Source: Coremacera marginata (taxonomy: Eukaryota > Arthropoda > Insecta > Diptera > Sciomyzidae). From it: 64,000 bases of DNA. The translations under genes were made by a program, and so were the position numbers. This document shows, one piece after another, positions 33,735-45,392 of this stretch (position 1 is its first letter; the number at the start of each line of letters is the position of its first letter). The stretch is from positions 8,953,812 through 9,017,811 of the forward strand of contig OU612043.1 of NCBI GenBank assembly GCA_914767935.1, read 5' to 3'. The notes below the pieces were generated by a model. It saw nothing but the letters and a program-made list of their open reading frames with translations. It searched no databases and was not told the DNA's origin.

Positions 33735-34574
33735 TTTTTATACCCAAACGCGAACTGCGTAAGGCGTATATCGAAATTGTCATTCTGTTTGTAACGCCAA
33801 TAAGGAGGCGTGGCAGGTATAGAAAAGTGTACATATTTTTTATCAACATCACCTCCTGTGTCGATTTCTGTGTGTCCGTCTGTCCGTCTGTCTGTCTGTT
33901 GACACAATTACAGCCGTAATTTTAAAGCTATCGCAATGAAATTTAAAATATGAGCTTATTTTTAAAAAATGAAGATCAAGTTCGAAAATGAGCCAAATCG
34001 GATGAAAACCACGCTTACCTCCCATACAGAGTGACTTAATTTTTATAGTAAAATTTCTTAAAAATCCACAAAAATTAAAGAAATATCTTCAAATTTTGCA
34101 GGTAAGCTTTGATCGTCAATATAAATCCTGACTATGAAATTTAGAAAAATCGAATAAAAACCACGCCTACCTCCCATACATAGTGGCTTTATATTAAGCG
34201 TAAAATCTCTTAAAAAGCTGCTCAAATTAAGGAAAGGTCTTGAAATTTTCCACATAGGCTTTGATATTTAATGTAGACCATTACTATGATATTTGACAAA
34301 ATCGGATGAAAACCACGCCTACTTTCCATACAAATTGGCTTTATTTAAAAACGTAAAATCGCTTAAAAATCCACAAAAATTAAAGAAATGTCTTGAAATT
34401 TTGCTTATGAGCTTTGATATATATAATACGAACCATCTCTATGATATTTGGCAAAATCGGATCAAGGCCACGACTACCTACCATACAAAGTGACGTCATC
34501 AAAATAGAAAAACTTTCGTTTCTCAAATTCCATCCACATTGTTGATCCAACACATACCACATTTTGCACTTATA

Positions 34575-35865
34575 CGAGGGGTGCCTTTTATATTTCGGGA
34601 TTAGAGAACAAAAACAAATATTAATCATCGAAAATCACTTTATTGTTTTTCAAAATATTCTCCATTCAGATCTATACACTTTTGCATGCGTTTGAACCAA
34701 TTGTCGAAGCACTTTTGCCACTCTGATTGAGGTATCTCCAAAACATGCATTCTGAATGCCGCAACCGCATCTTCGGGCGTCGAAAATCGTTGTCCACGCA
34801 GTTTATTCTTCACGGTTGGGAATAAAAAGAAGTCATTCGGTGCCAAGTCAGGACTATACGGCGGATGACCCATCAAATCGATGTTTTGGGTGCTCAAAAA
34901 TGCAGTTGTTTGAGCCGATGTGTGAGAGCTCGCATTGTCGTGGTGAAGAGTGATCCGTCTTCGGCGGTTGGTTTTTCCGATTTCTTGGAAGACAACTGGC
35001 AAACAAATGGTTGTGTACCACTCAGAGTTGACTGTTCTGCGTTGTTCTAGTGGTACGGTTGCGACATGTCCATATTTTCCGAAAAAACAGGCGACCATTT
35101 GCTTGGAAGTGCTTCGTGCGCGAACAACTTTTGTTGGATTTGGCTCATCTTGAAACACCCATACAGTCGACTGCTGTTTACTTTCGATCTCATACGCGTA
35201 AATCCACGATTCATCACCTGTCACGATGTCATAGACATGTTTCGAAGCACCGCGATCGTATTTTTTGAGCATTTCCTTCGACCAATCGACACGAGCCTTT
35301 TTTTGAGCGATTGACAAATTGTGTGGGATCCAACGCGAACGAATTTTTTTGACAGTCAAATGTTTATGCAATATTGAATGTATGCTGGTCCCACTTATGC
35401 CTAAGGTTGCCTCAATCTCATGATAGGTAACATGACGATCTTGCAATATCAGTTCGCGCACAGCATCAATGGTTTTCGGAACAACAGCTGATTTCGGACG
35501 ACCTTCACGAAATTCGTCTTGGAGTGAACTACGACCACGATTGAATTCACCATACCATCGATAAACACTGGTCCTTGATGGAGCTTCATCGCCAAAAATT
35601 GAATTAAGTTCATCCATGCACTGATGCTGTGTTAATTCACGTCGAAAGTTGTAAAAAATAATCGCACGAAAATGTTCACGACTTAATTCCATTTTTAGAC
35701 CGAGATGAATCTTTTAAGTTACTATAAACAACACAAATAGCGCTCGTATGTCAAAACGTTCTGAGTACGTATAAGCCAACAAATGTCAAACTTTGCGATA
35801 GAGCTTTCAGTTGACAGATTGCAACACCAGGGTTGCCAAATCCCGAAATATAAAAGGCACCCACG
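34575..35865 (-). mobile_element. Mariner element with an intact transposase, 1291 bp
   Basis: Terminal repeats are CGAGGGGTGCCTTTTATATTTCGGGAT on the left and the inverted CGTGGGTGCCTTTTATATTTCGGGAT on the right, flanked by TA at 34573-34574 and 35866-35867. The empty site is preserved in copy A near 11833-11843 (GTTTATAGAATATAAGTGC on the plus strand), where only one TA is present. Confidence 0.95.
34640..35692 (-). CDS. Mariner transposase, full length (DD34D)
   Basis: Encodes the enzyme that binds the element's terminal repeats, excises it and joins it to a TA site. It is 350 residues long, about the usual mariner length, starting at the ATG of MELSREHFRAIIFYNF. Residues 1-110 hold the two helix-turn-helix motifs (RTSVYRWYGEF about 40-50, TYHEIEATLGIS about 89-100), followed by WIPHNL at 121-126. 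The catalytic aspartates are Asp160 (VTGDESW), Asp252 (HHDNASSH) and Asp287 (PYSPDLAPNDFFLF), with 34 residues between the last two. There are no stops or frameshifts. Its terminal repeats are present at both sides. It is the only transposase gene in the window with everything in place, so it may still be functional or was very recently. I do not assign a subfamily. Confidence 0.95.
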   Translation of the reverse strand: MELSREHFRAIIFYNFRRELTQHQCMDELNSIFGDEAPSRTSVYRWYGEFNRGRSSLQDEFREGRPKSAVVPKTIDAVRELILQDRHVTYHEIEATLGISGTSIHSILHKHLTVKKIRSRWIPHNLSIAQKKARVDWSKEMLKKYDRGASKHVYDIVTGDESWIYAYEIESKQQSTVWVFQDEPNPTKVVRARSTSKQMVACFFGKYGHVATVPLEQRRTVNSEWYTTICLPVVFQEIGKTNRRRRITLHHDNASSHTSAQTTAFLSTQNIDLMGHPPYSPDLAPNDFFLFPTVKNKLRGQRFSTPEDAVAAFRMHVLEIPQSEWQKCFDNWFKRMQKCIDLNGEYFEKQ

Positions 35866-37974
35866 TATTCCATAAACACATATGGTGTAATGTGTAATGT
35901 CTTTAGACTTGGAAAGTGGGCGTGCCATCTTACTTTTAATCGAACTTCTTTAACACCGTTTGTCAGGCAACAACAGAATTTTGCACATATTATCCCTGGT
36001 AATTTAAACAATCCTACGACTAAGTTTATATAATTGGTCGGTACTAAAGAGGGGGCGTGGCACTTTATTTTAAAACTAGCTCTATCTACTCCGTTTGTTT
36101 GATTTCAACCAAATTTCTTACATATATTTTTGAGCATAATAAGAAGTTTTAAGCCTACAAATGTGGGTAGGATTTAACAAGGGGCGTGTCAATTTAACTC
36201 AAATCGAACTCCCTCTACACCGTTTGTCTGACTTAAGCCAAATTTTGCACACATATTATTTGGCATACAGATCAGCCAGAAGTTTATAAAAGTGGGCGGT
36301 TCTAGACAGGAGGCGTGGCACTTAATTTTTAATATATTAAAAATGCGCTAATAGAGGCACATAGGCACAAAAAGAAGCATTTTTGACATTTTTCTCTTTC
36401 AAATTTTCCTTACTCATAAATGTATTTTCTAAATTTAAATTTATGAAAACAATAAAATATAGCTACAAAAATATAAAACAATCAGTTTTTTGAATTTTTA
36501 AAACGATTTTCTTAACTTTTTTTTTGGATGTGTATCAAATTGATACAATGGGACTGATTCGATGCATTTCGTCGGGCGCCGATCAGGGTTAAAAAGCATC
36601 TGATACTACCTTTGAAATTTATGCAAAACTTGTGAATTTTGACATTATGCCATGCCTACATTTGCAATTTTTGAACAGAAATATTTTGGATTTATTTTAA
36701 TGAGAATATTACCAGCCAAATGATATACAATTTGTGCTTTTTGGAAACCTGTGCAACACTGCTATAATGTCAAAATACAAACAGTGCCAACTTGCAAGCC
36801 TCTCTCCTACTAATACATTTTCTTATCAAAACTCTCCCATGGAAAAGCTTGTCTACGAACGTATACAGAATTAACTTCAATGTTTTTCAACACATTAATT
36901 GTTCACAAATTTCCATAACAATGTTTGTGAAAATTACCTTAAAATACTCGTACTTACATGTTTTAGTTCGCGCCTATAAGCTCAATGAATACCCTCGTTT
37001 AAGTGTCGAACTGTCTCTGTAATTGTCAATATTATCAAAAGTAACTTTAACACTTTCTCGAGCATTCATTATAAATAGAAAAACAAAAAAACAGCCTAAG
37101 TTCATTGACATGGCCTAGTATGCACCTTAGTAACTACTTTAATGTCAACACTAAAAAAGCTTTCGTTTTGTTTTTTTAAAATTTGTATACAAAAAATAAA
37201 AATAGATGCCACTGCATGCGCTCTAATTGTCACGTGGATTAAGCCGGCTAAGCTGGTATGTAAATTGATATGTTTTGTAAACATTACACGCACTCACAGT
37301 GCATGAGAGTGAGTGTGACATATACACGCATGGTGATGCAAGTGAAGGTTTGGATGGCAAAACCAAAATAAATTAAAAAAAAAAGAAAACGAACTAAAAA
37401 TATATATTTATGGGTATATGTATTTAACCCAAAAAAAAAAAAAAAAAAAAAATTTAAAAAACAATTAGAACCAAATGCCAGCAACTAACTAATCGTTGCT
37501 ACTTTGTTGCAAAAACTGTCAACACCAACAACATAAACTGCCTACAACTAAAGTGCGCTGTCAATGCGCTAATTTTTTATAAAATACAGTTTTTTTTTTA
37601 TTTTTGTTTTATGTGTGTGTTGTTGTTTTTGCTGACTGATATGTGTTCAAAGCCGCCTTAACGATGGTTTTCTTATCAACAAAACGTAATTTTTAAGGCA
37701 TGCCGAATTGAATGAAGAAAAACGTCATCGTTATCATTAATGTATGTAACACAACAAATAAACACACTTCCCCACAAACACACACACACACACGAACATT
37801 ACTGAACATACAAAAACTTTTATAGACACTAGCTCACTCATTACGAACAGTGTTGCCGTAGGTCAGTGGCTCATTGATCGCACATGCAAATTTTTTTTTT
37901 TTTGCTACTTTTTTGCCAATATTTTTTTTTTAATTTTTCATTGCTGTTTAAATATAATTATTGTAAATGTATGA

Positions 37975-37999
37975 TTGTGTGTGTGTGTGTGTGTGTGTG
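37975..37999. repeat. (GT)n microsatellite
   Basis: Twelve GT units in a row. Confidence 0.95.
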
Positions 38000-38232
38000 C
38001 ATGCAATGCCTGCTGCATAAGTACTAATATATATACATATATATATGTTTGAGTGTCTGTAAATTGTGCTGAAATATTTTATAAACAAATAGAACTGCCG
38101 CAGTTAAGAAAAAAAAAAAACAAAAAAAATGGTGAATAAAAAACTCACAATGAATTTATAATGAAGTGCAATTCGCAGCTCAAATTGTTACTTAATACTT
38201 AATTATTTGTTTAACTAGGAGCGACTCTAGCA

Positions 38233-38258
38233 GCATCATCATCATCATCATCATCATC
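38233..38258. repeat. (CAT)n microsatellite
   Basis: Eight to nine CAT units. Confidence 0.95.
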
Positions 38259-38612
38259 CACTTGATGCCACTTCCGCACATTAAAGATTTTATGTTGCGT
38301 TATTTTTCACGTACTTTTTTGCTACTTTTTTGACTTACTCTGTTAAAATTGTATCCACTCTTAGGCAGCAATTGAAATCCGCAATATAATTTTTTCATAC
38401 ATTTTTTTGTTGGCCGCAATTATTTTAAACATCTGTGCATAGGCGTCCACAGGGGGAAAACAGGGTGGGTCAGTTACCCCCTCTGTCCCCTAGAGCTGAG
38501 CCAAAAAAATGTATATTAGCATATTATATATGTTACATAATCATAAAAAAATTTTAGAATTTGGTATGAATTCAGTAAAAAAAAATAAAATTATTTTCTT
38601 TTATTTTACTTA

Positions 38613-38972
38613 CTAGCTTAAACCCGCCGCTTCGCCGGGTTTTCAAAAAGTTTTCATTCAAAAATTGATAGTGGGTAGGCTTGATTTTTCGCTACCAAAA
38701 CGATTTTTTATTGTTTAAGTAATACTACAAATTATTAACCTTAAGATTGTTATATCATCTGATAGGAAATTCAAAACCTAAATTTTGGATTTAATTTTTT
38801 TTACAACAAAAACAACTTTTATCCAATTTTTTGGCTTAAACTAAAAATTTTTGAACATTTTTTAAAAAAAATTTTAAAAATATTAATACTTTGGTTTAGT
38901 AAAAATTTCAACTTATGTTTGAAGGATATTTTAACAAACAACATTTTTCAAAAAAAATTATTGAAATCCATA
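38613..38972 (-). mobile_element. Truncated copy of the 32447-33370 Helitron-like element
   Basis: Matches the last ~360 bp of that element in inverted orientation, including the complement of the hairpin and CTAG end. It stops at ATGGATTTCAATAA, beyond which similarity disappears. Confidence 0.85.
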
Positions 38973-40362
38973 TAGCCTATCTTTGATTAAAAGCTAAAGT
39001 CGAGTTTAAGAGTGATTCGACTTAGAATTTTTTGACTTGGACTTTATTGGGATATAATGCATTGCACACAAGAGAAATCCCACTTAGTTAAGATATAATT
39101 AATTTAAATATTGTACCGGTGCATTTTAAATTTTTTTTTGTGTCAGGCCAGAAAGATTTTGAAATTGCATTGTGATTTAACACTTTCATAAGCATTTGAT
39201 TAAATCAAGAAAATATTTGCAAGCAGAATAATTTATTAGTTTCAAAATAAAATTATATAAATAATCAAAAAGTCCTTAAATACTCTTAAATATACATGAC
39301 ATTTTTAATATGCTATGTGTCATTATACATATGTCAAGTATTCACTTTAATATACAAGTCATGAATATTTTACTTTTTCGAGTTGCACTCTGAAGCCTAT
39401 TCGCCTCATATCTGTCGATTCTTGCCATACCTGAGCATTATGGAATATTCCAATCACACGATTGCTTTCTTAAAAAAAATCGAGCATTCACTAACAAATA
39501 GCTTAGTTCGAGTTCATTGAAGCAGGTGATTTACGACATCATTAAATATGTGCTTATACAGGTCTGAATTCCTTATTATATGTTTGAAATCATTAATTAT
39601 ATTGCTTAAAATCGGAAAATTGTTGCATTTTTTTTCAACAGTTTGTAGAGTTGGGTGGCTTGATAGTCATTTATACAATTTTGCATTTACAGACCTATTC
39701 TTGAAAATTTTCAATTGTAAACCAGTATTTTTCATATTTCTATGTGTTTGTTGTAATATTTTGATTTCAAAACAAAATTTGAGTCTTAAAAATAATAAAT
39801 TTTGTTAAAAATTGTCAGCTGCTTTACATATACTGACAATTACATTGACACATTTTGTTTTTTGAGCTTCAAATTTTGTCTAAAATCAAAAACATACAGA
39901 AAACATATAAAAATATGAAAAATTCTGGTGTATAATTGTAGATTTTCAAGAATAGGTCTGTTAAACACTTAGCCAAAAAAAGCTGAAATAGTGATATTTG
40001 CTTTTGCCAAAAATTTTAAAAAAGCATTACATAGCAAAAAATTACAATGTTGCTAAAAAATATTTCTCAAATGTTACAAGAAAACTGGAATGAATTTTTC
40101 CTTTGAGCTTATCTTTCAAAATATATTGAATATTCTTTTGTCAGCAGTCATGTGTCAAACGCACAGTGTGTCTTAATCTAGCGGGACAAAATCAAAAAAA
40201 AAAAAAAAAAAAAATGAATTTTATATCTCTAAAATACAGCATTGAATAACTGCTTTTTGTGCATTTTTAAATTATTTCTGAGCCTCAAGTAAGCAGTTTT
40301 TGTGTTAAACGTGCTGATCATGCGATGGCATATAAATTAAAATTCAATATTATTATAGATTA
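38973..40362. other. AT-rich interior of the hAT-type element, no gene seen
   Basis: Two frames read weakly hydrophobic peptides but no domain; poly-A at 40195-40213. It may represent original hAT sequence. Confidence 0.4.
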
Positions 40363-41730
40363 CTAGCTTTTACCCGGCGCGCTTCGCTGCACTCCGCTCT
40401 AGTCCCCTGAAAAGTGACCGTATAGTGAGGCAACGCCCTTATCCAATTATTTCCAACTATTGTTGTGTGTCTGTTTGTTTGATGGTAATTTATAAAATGC
40501 CCATATTTGTACTTACAGTGACTGCCGCTTGGATGAATAGCCCCTACATACCAATCGTGGTATTTTACTATCATAGCAAGTGTAATTTTAAAGATTTTTT
40601 AAAAAGTTTGTGCGACTATAGTCCAACCATTCCCATTTTTTGTGAACTTTCCATTTAAACAAAATTTTGAGAAAATTTGAGTTTAGTGAGAAACTAAATT
40701 TTGAGTATCAATGTTCTGTGATTTTTACTTCCAAAGCTATTCGATAGCAAAAATTTGGCTTATAAGAACAGAACCACACTCCCTTGTCCAATATCTGTCA
40801 AAGTTATCTATTAGAAAGACATAACTAAGTGGTAACTCCATTTTGAGTTTCAATGTTCTGTAACTTTTATTTCCATAGCTGTTCGATATCAAAAATAAGG
40901 CTTGTATGGGCGCAACCATACCCCCTTGTCCAATGCCGGCAATCAAGTGTTAATTCAATTCTGAGTTTCAATGTTCTCTGACTTTTACTTCCAAACTATT
41001 CGATATCAAACATTTGACTTATATGGGTATACCCATATAAGGGTATATTATGGGTAAAACCAATACCTTTCCTGGTTTTATATTAGAAAGACATCACCAA
41101 GTTGTGACTCCATTCTGAGTTATGATGTTCTGTGACTTTTAATTCCATAGCTATTCAATATGAAAAATTTGGCTGGTATGAGCGCAGCCTTACCCCTTTG
41201 TCCAAGTCTTTCATTAGAAAGACATCACCAAGTGGTAACTACATTCTGAGTTTCAATGTTCTGTGATTTTTACTTCCAAAGCTATACGATATCAAAAATA
41301 TGGTTGGTAAGGGTGGAGCCACACTTAATTGTCCAACCCCTGTGCAAGTTTTTAGTTAGAAAGACATCACCAAGTCGTAACTCCATCAGAGTTTCAATGT
41401 TCTGTATCTTTTACTTCCAAAGTCATTCGATTTAAAAAATTTGGCTTGTATGGGCGCATCCACATCCCCTTTCCAATGCCCGTCCAAGTTATGGTAGTTA
41501 ATGGTACATCCATTCTGAATTTCTGTGACTTTAACTGTCACAGTTATTCTGTATCGAAAATGTTACTTGTAAGGTCAAAGCCACGCCCGTTTAGCATAGG
41601 AGGATGAAAAGTACTTTACAACCTATTCTCATACCTATCAAACAAACAAAAAAATTTCATTAAAATCGGTCGAGCCATTTCGGAGGAGTTTGGCCACAAA
41701 CATAGTGACACGATATTTTTATATATTGGA
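40363..41730 (-). mobile_element. Helitron-like element with ~135-bp internal repeats, 1368 bp
   Basis: On the minus strand it starts TCCAATATATAAAAATATCGTGTCAC at 41730, preceded by A. It ends with a GC-rich hairpin region and CCGGGTAAAAGCTAG at 40363, followed by T. Its interior (40700-41600 on the plus strand) has about seven units with 'TTTCAATGTTCTGTGACTTT', 'ATTCGATATCAAAAAT', 'ggcttgtatgggcgcaaccac' and 'CCCCTTGTCCAA'. A related 3' end is at 61680-61899. No protein is encoded. Confidence 0.8.
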
Positions 41731-42179
41731 TTAATAATTAATTATATTCAATAATATTAGTTATTAATAAATAAATAATAAAGTTTCTTGAGAATATATT
41801 TGATATGAGATTTACACTGAGATAGTAAAAATGTTTAACTACTACGCTTGACGCATAAACACTAATAATAGCAGAAAATTGTAGAGGGAGTGAGAGAAGG
41901 CTTCTTGTTCGAGAGAAATATGAGACTATCTTCGTTGTCATCCCTACTCCGTGCTGTTTACTGGGTGAGAAGTGACTCCGATAGACACATGGAGGGGATG
42001 ACTTACCAAGTGATAATAATTAATGTTATCGAGCGGGATAAAAAATGATAAAATTATGAAAATAACTATTAAAAAGCATGGGTTGGTGATAGAAAAGTAA
42101 AAATTTAGGGTTGTATGTATTTTTTTATAATAAAAAAATAAAAAAAAAAATTTATCAAAAAAATAAAAAACAATTTTTT

Positions 42180-42328
42180 TGGGGTAGACACCCCTTATCA
42201 CTTATTGATTTGAAAAATAGATAGTAGCCGATTCTTAGACTTACTGAATAGGCATAAAAAATTTCATAAGAATCGGTCAAGAGGAGTATGGGAACGAACA
42301 TTGTGACACGATAATTTTATATATTAGA
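42180..42328 (-). mobile_element. 5' end fragment of a second Helitron-like element
   Basis: On the minus strand TCTAATATATAAAATTATCGTGTCAC, then GGGAACGAACATT..., TTGACCGATTCTTATGAAAT. This parallels the start of the element at 41730 but is a distinct copy. Confidence 0.6.
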
Positions 42329-42835
42329 TTAACCAAATTTATATTAAAATTATCTATTGGAATTCAAGCAGAAAAAAATATTATGGTGCATTTTGTTAGA
42401 GTGCCATTTACTTTAACCACAAATGTACATTAATTTCTTAAAAACTCTACGACGTCGTACATAATGACAATAACTCATGATTTTAAAATATAATGTTGTG
42501 TTTCAAAGTCGAACATTTAAAAATATTATTATTAAATATTCAAGAGTGTATTTCTCAGTATAGCCAATTTTATGAACACACTGCATAAAGAAGAGTGCTT
42601 CAGACATACACTAACTTCTGAATATTTTTTTTTTTTTTTTTGTTAGAATGAACAAGCGAATTATATTACAAAAATTTCGAATTTTGTCCTAATAGTTCGG
42701 TTAAATCTTACACTGTTCACTAAATTTTCAACAAACATCTCAGAAAACAGAATTTGAATGGTCATCTTTTTGAACTTTTCACATAAGACTTTGCGCTCCC
42801 CTAGGCAAAGCTCTGCGGACGCCCATGCATCTGTG

Positions 42836-43260
42836 TTGCAATTTTAGCACTTCATTCATATAAATATCAAACATGTGTTTATTTTTTGTTTTCATCGATT
42901 ATTTGGTTTTTTTTTTTTCTTCAATTTATTCTGATTTTGTTATAGAATTTATTTTTAAAAAGGATGTAAGGCAAAAAATAGTTTTCATCAGTTGTTTTTA
43001 TCAGTTTAGCAAAAATTCGTGGCTACAACAATATCAACAGGCAATAACTCAAATAAAATTTGCTATTTCGATTTAAGTAAAAAGAAAAGATGAGAAAAAT
43101 GTACATATTCCTAGACTATTTTGACTGTATATTATCAATTAAAGGCACAATTTTGATTATTAACTATAAAAAAATAAACTGATTATCTACTGCTTTGCCA
43201 AGCTGTCTATCAAACTTCAAGTTGTTGTTAAAACTTTGCACTTTATTTAATTAATATTGT

Positions 43261-43291
<31 letters not shown>

Positions 43292-43569
43292 TAACGTTAA
43301 CATTACAACCAATCACTATAAAAACATCTGAATACAACAATCACAATAACAACAAAACGTTCATCATCTGTTAATCATTCTTAAATGCTTAAGTAAAGTG
43401 CGCTAGAGAATAAAATAAAAAAAAACCCTGTCATCAGAGCTAACTACAATCATGTCTGTGTGTCCAAGTAACCAAGTGACTGACTGACTGACATTGCTGA
43501 CTGCCTGCTTTGACTAGCTAACTTCAGTCAATTTATTGTCATGCATGTTGTTACTTCAGACGTAGCGCC

Positions 43570-43607
<38 letters not shown>

Positions 43608-44180
43608 CGCTAACAACTACTTACATACAAAAAAATGTTGATGATAATAAATTATTAGGGACTAAAGAGTTAAAGCCAACAGCAACAAAAAAAAAAAACA
43701 AAACATACCCGCCTAGAGTTGCATAGAAAGCGAAATGAATGACTAACGATGAGGAAACATTTTAGAGCATTCAAACAAAGTGTACACAAAATTATATGAC
43801 ATAGTGTAGCAATAATATCGAAGTTTAAATTCTAAGCAATGTTATATTTCATCATATTATATGCAACATATAATTGCAATATTTAACACTTGAAGCGTGA
43901 AAAAAACCTACAAAATAATTATAAATATTTTACGAGTATTGTCGCATAAACAGAAATCATTCTATTCACACTGTCATTAAGACTGTTTTTAATGTGTCAA
44001 TTAACCTCAATCAATATAAATGTTAACCTTTTCATTTAGAAATATTGATAACAATTTTTTAACCGATTCTTAATATTTAATTCCCTACGAAAAATTTAAA
44101 ATCTCAACTTTGTGATAAAGAAAAATTAAATCAAGTTTGGTGCAGAACATAACTGTTACCAGATGTACTGATAGAGTAAT
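42836..44180. other. AT-rich stretch with microsatellites, no gene seen
   Basis: (CAT)n at 43264-43291 and (CAA)n at 43569-43609. The frame that reads TTTTTTTTTTTT at 43541-43726 is a translation of the (CAA)n tract. Confidence 0.6.
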
Positions 44181-45392
44181 TAACAGGTCATTCAATAAGT
44201 CCGTAGGATAAGTAAGAAAGAAACAAAGTTTTGATAAAACTCGATTATATTATACAACATAGTTGCCTTCGAGAGCATACAACGAATATAGCGATTTTTC
44301 AACTTTTCGATACCACTTTTATTGTACGATTTCTCTTTCTCGTCAAAATAGGCCTCAGTTTCAGCGATTTTCTTTCCGGCAAGCATTCTCTTGACTTCTC
44401 AAAACAGGAAAAAGTTGCTGGGGGCTAAATCTGGAGAATACGGTGGGTGGGTAAGCAATTCGAAGCCCAATTCATTTAATTTTGCTATCGATGAAAACAG
44501 CGATTTGTGACACGGTGCATTGTCTTGGTGAAACAACACTTTTTTCTTTTGCAAATGTGACCGTTTCTTGGCGATTTCAGCCTTCAATCGATCCAAAAGT
44601 GCACAGTAATAGTCGCTGTTAATGGTGGTTTCTTTTTGGAGATAGTCGATGAATATTATTCCTTTCGCATCCCAAAATACAAACGCCATCACCTTACAAC
44701 CCGACTGTTGGATTCGGTTCGTCGACTGCTGTCCACTCAGCTGACTGTCTTTTGGATTCTGGTGTGTAATAGTGAAGCCATGTTTCATCCATTGTCACAT
44801 ATCGACGATAGAATTCGATTTTATTGCAGTTTAGCAGCGCCAAACACTCCTCTGAAGCATCAATTCGTTGTTGTTTTTGGTCGACTGTGAGCTCCCGCTG
44901 CACCCACTTTGCACAGAGCTTTCGCATACCAAAATGTTCATGTAAAATGGTAAAAACACTACCATCTGATATCTTTACAATGTCAGCTAGCTCGTGCACC
45001 TTCTGATTTTGGTGTTTTGTGGAATAACAGTCTGATTTGGGCGTCTACTGCGCTCTGCATCATTTGTGCTGGTACGACCACATTTAAATCCAGCAACCCA
45101 CTTTTCTACCATTTATATCGATGGAGCAGAGTCCGGCTAATGTTTATCAAGCCATTGTTTGGTTTCCACTGCATTTTTTTTTCATCAAAAAGCAATGCTT
45201 TATCAAAACTCGAAATTCACTTTATCCATTTTTCCATTTTCCAAAAAATGCTATAACTCACGAATCAATTGTCAGATTGTTGTCAAATTTTAATACGTAT
45301 CGTTTCAAGGTTGGTACTAAATAAAAATCATATGGAAAACAAATCTAGTAACACCATCTATGTGTCATCCTATGGACTTTTTGAACGTACTT
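44181..45392 (-). mobile_element. Irritans-type mariner element, degenerate
   Basis: Ends are CAGGTCATTCAATAAGTCCGTAGGAT on the left and the complement of a diverged ACGTTCAAAAAGTCCATAGGAT on the right, giving about 1.2 kb. The transposase remnant between them is described separately. The exact TA duplication is blurred by divergence. Confidence 0.8.
44192..45180 (-). pseudogene. Irritans-type mariner transposase, catalytic Asp replaced
   Basis: The minus strand reads an N-terminal domain with breaks (45000-45180), then MHELADIVKISDGSVFTILH (44999-44940), KWVQRELTVDQKQQ, and YVTMDETWLHYYTPES with the first Asp. After a frameshift near 44700 come VMAFVFWDAKGIIFIDYL, LFHQDNAPCHKS (second Asp) and HPPYSPDLAPSNFFLF. 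The last block should carry the third catalytic Asp but has Asn (AAC, about 44410-44412). It is followed by an in-frame TGA, then VKRMLAGKK and AETEAYFDEKEKSY to the C-terminus. The substitution, frameshift and stop each suffice to inactivate it. Confidence 0.9.

Larger units (their letters stand above)
33735..36343. mobile_element. Unclassified repeat family, copy C, interrupted by an intact mariner
   Basis: Inverted relative to copy A. It begins TTTTTATACCCAAACGCGAAC, with GTCCGTCTGTCTGTCTG at about 33876, then ~160-bp units with CCACGCCTACCTCCC and GATATTTGACAAAATCGG, then the ~130-bp 'ggcgtgg' units. It stops at 36343, the point corresponding to about 11360 of copy A, so the CTAG end is missing. 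The mariner at 34575-35865 splits it. Confidence 0.8.
36344..38429. other. AT-rich intergenic stretch with microsatellites
   Basis: Contains poly-A at 37431-37451, (CA)n at 37778-37794, (GT)n at 37975-37999, ATATACATATATATATG at 38030-38047 and (CAT)n at 38233-38258. No gene seen. Confidence 0.5.
38438..42827. mobile_element. hAT-type composite element, 4390 bp, with 8-bp target duplication
   Basis: CATCTGTG stands on both sides (38430-38437 and 42828-42835). Between them the ends are inverted repeats, CATAGGCGTCCACAG on the left and CTCTGCGGACGCCCATG on the right. An 8-bp duplication with CA...TG ends is characteristic of hAT elements. I find no hAT transposase. The interior contains Helitron-like insertions (38613-38972, 40363-41730, about 42180-42328) and AT-rich sequence, so part of its length is later cargo. 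Confidence 0.75.

Noticed and set aside
34756..35314. Several plus-strand frames of 60-82 codons
   Set aside because: They are antisense shadows of the intact mariner transposase.
38438..42827. LTR retrotransposon
   Set aside because: No direct long terminal repeats and no gag/pol reading. The short inverted ends and 8-bp duplication fit hAT instead.
43541..43726. Poly-threonine frame
   Set aside because: Direct translation of the (CAA)n microsatellite.
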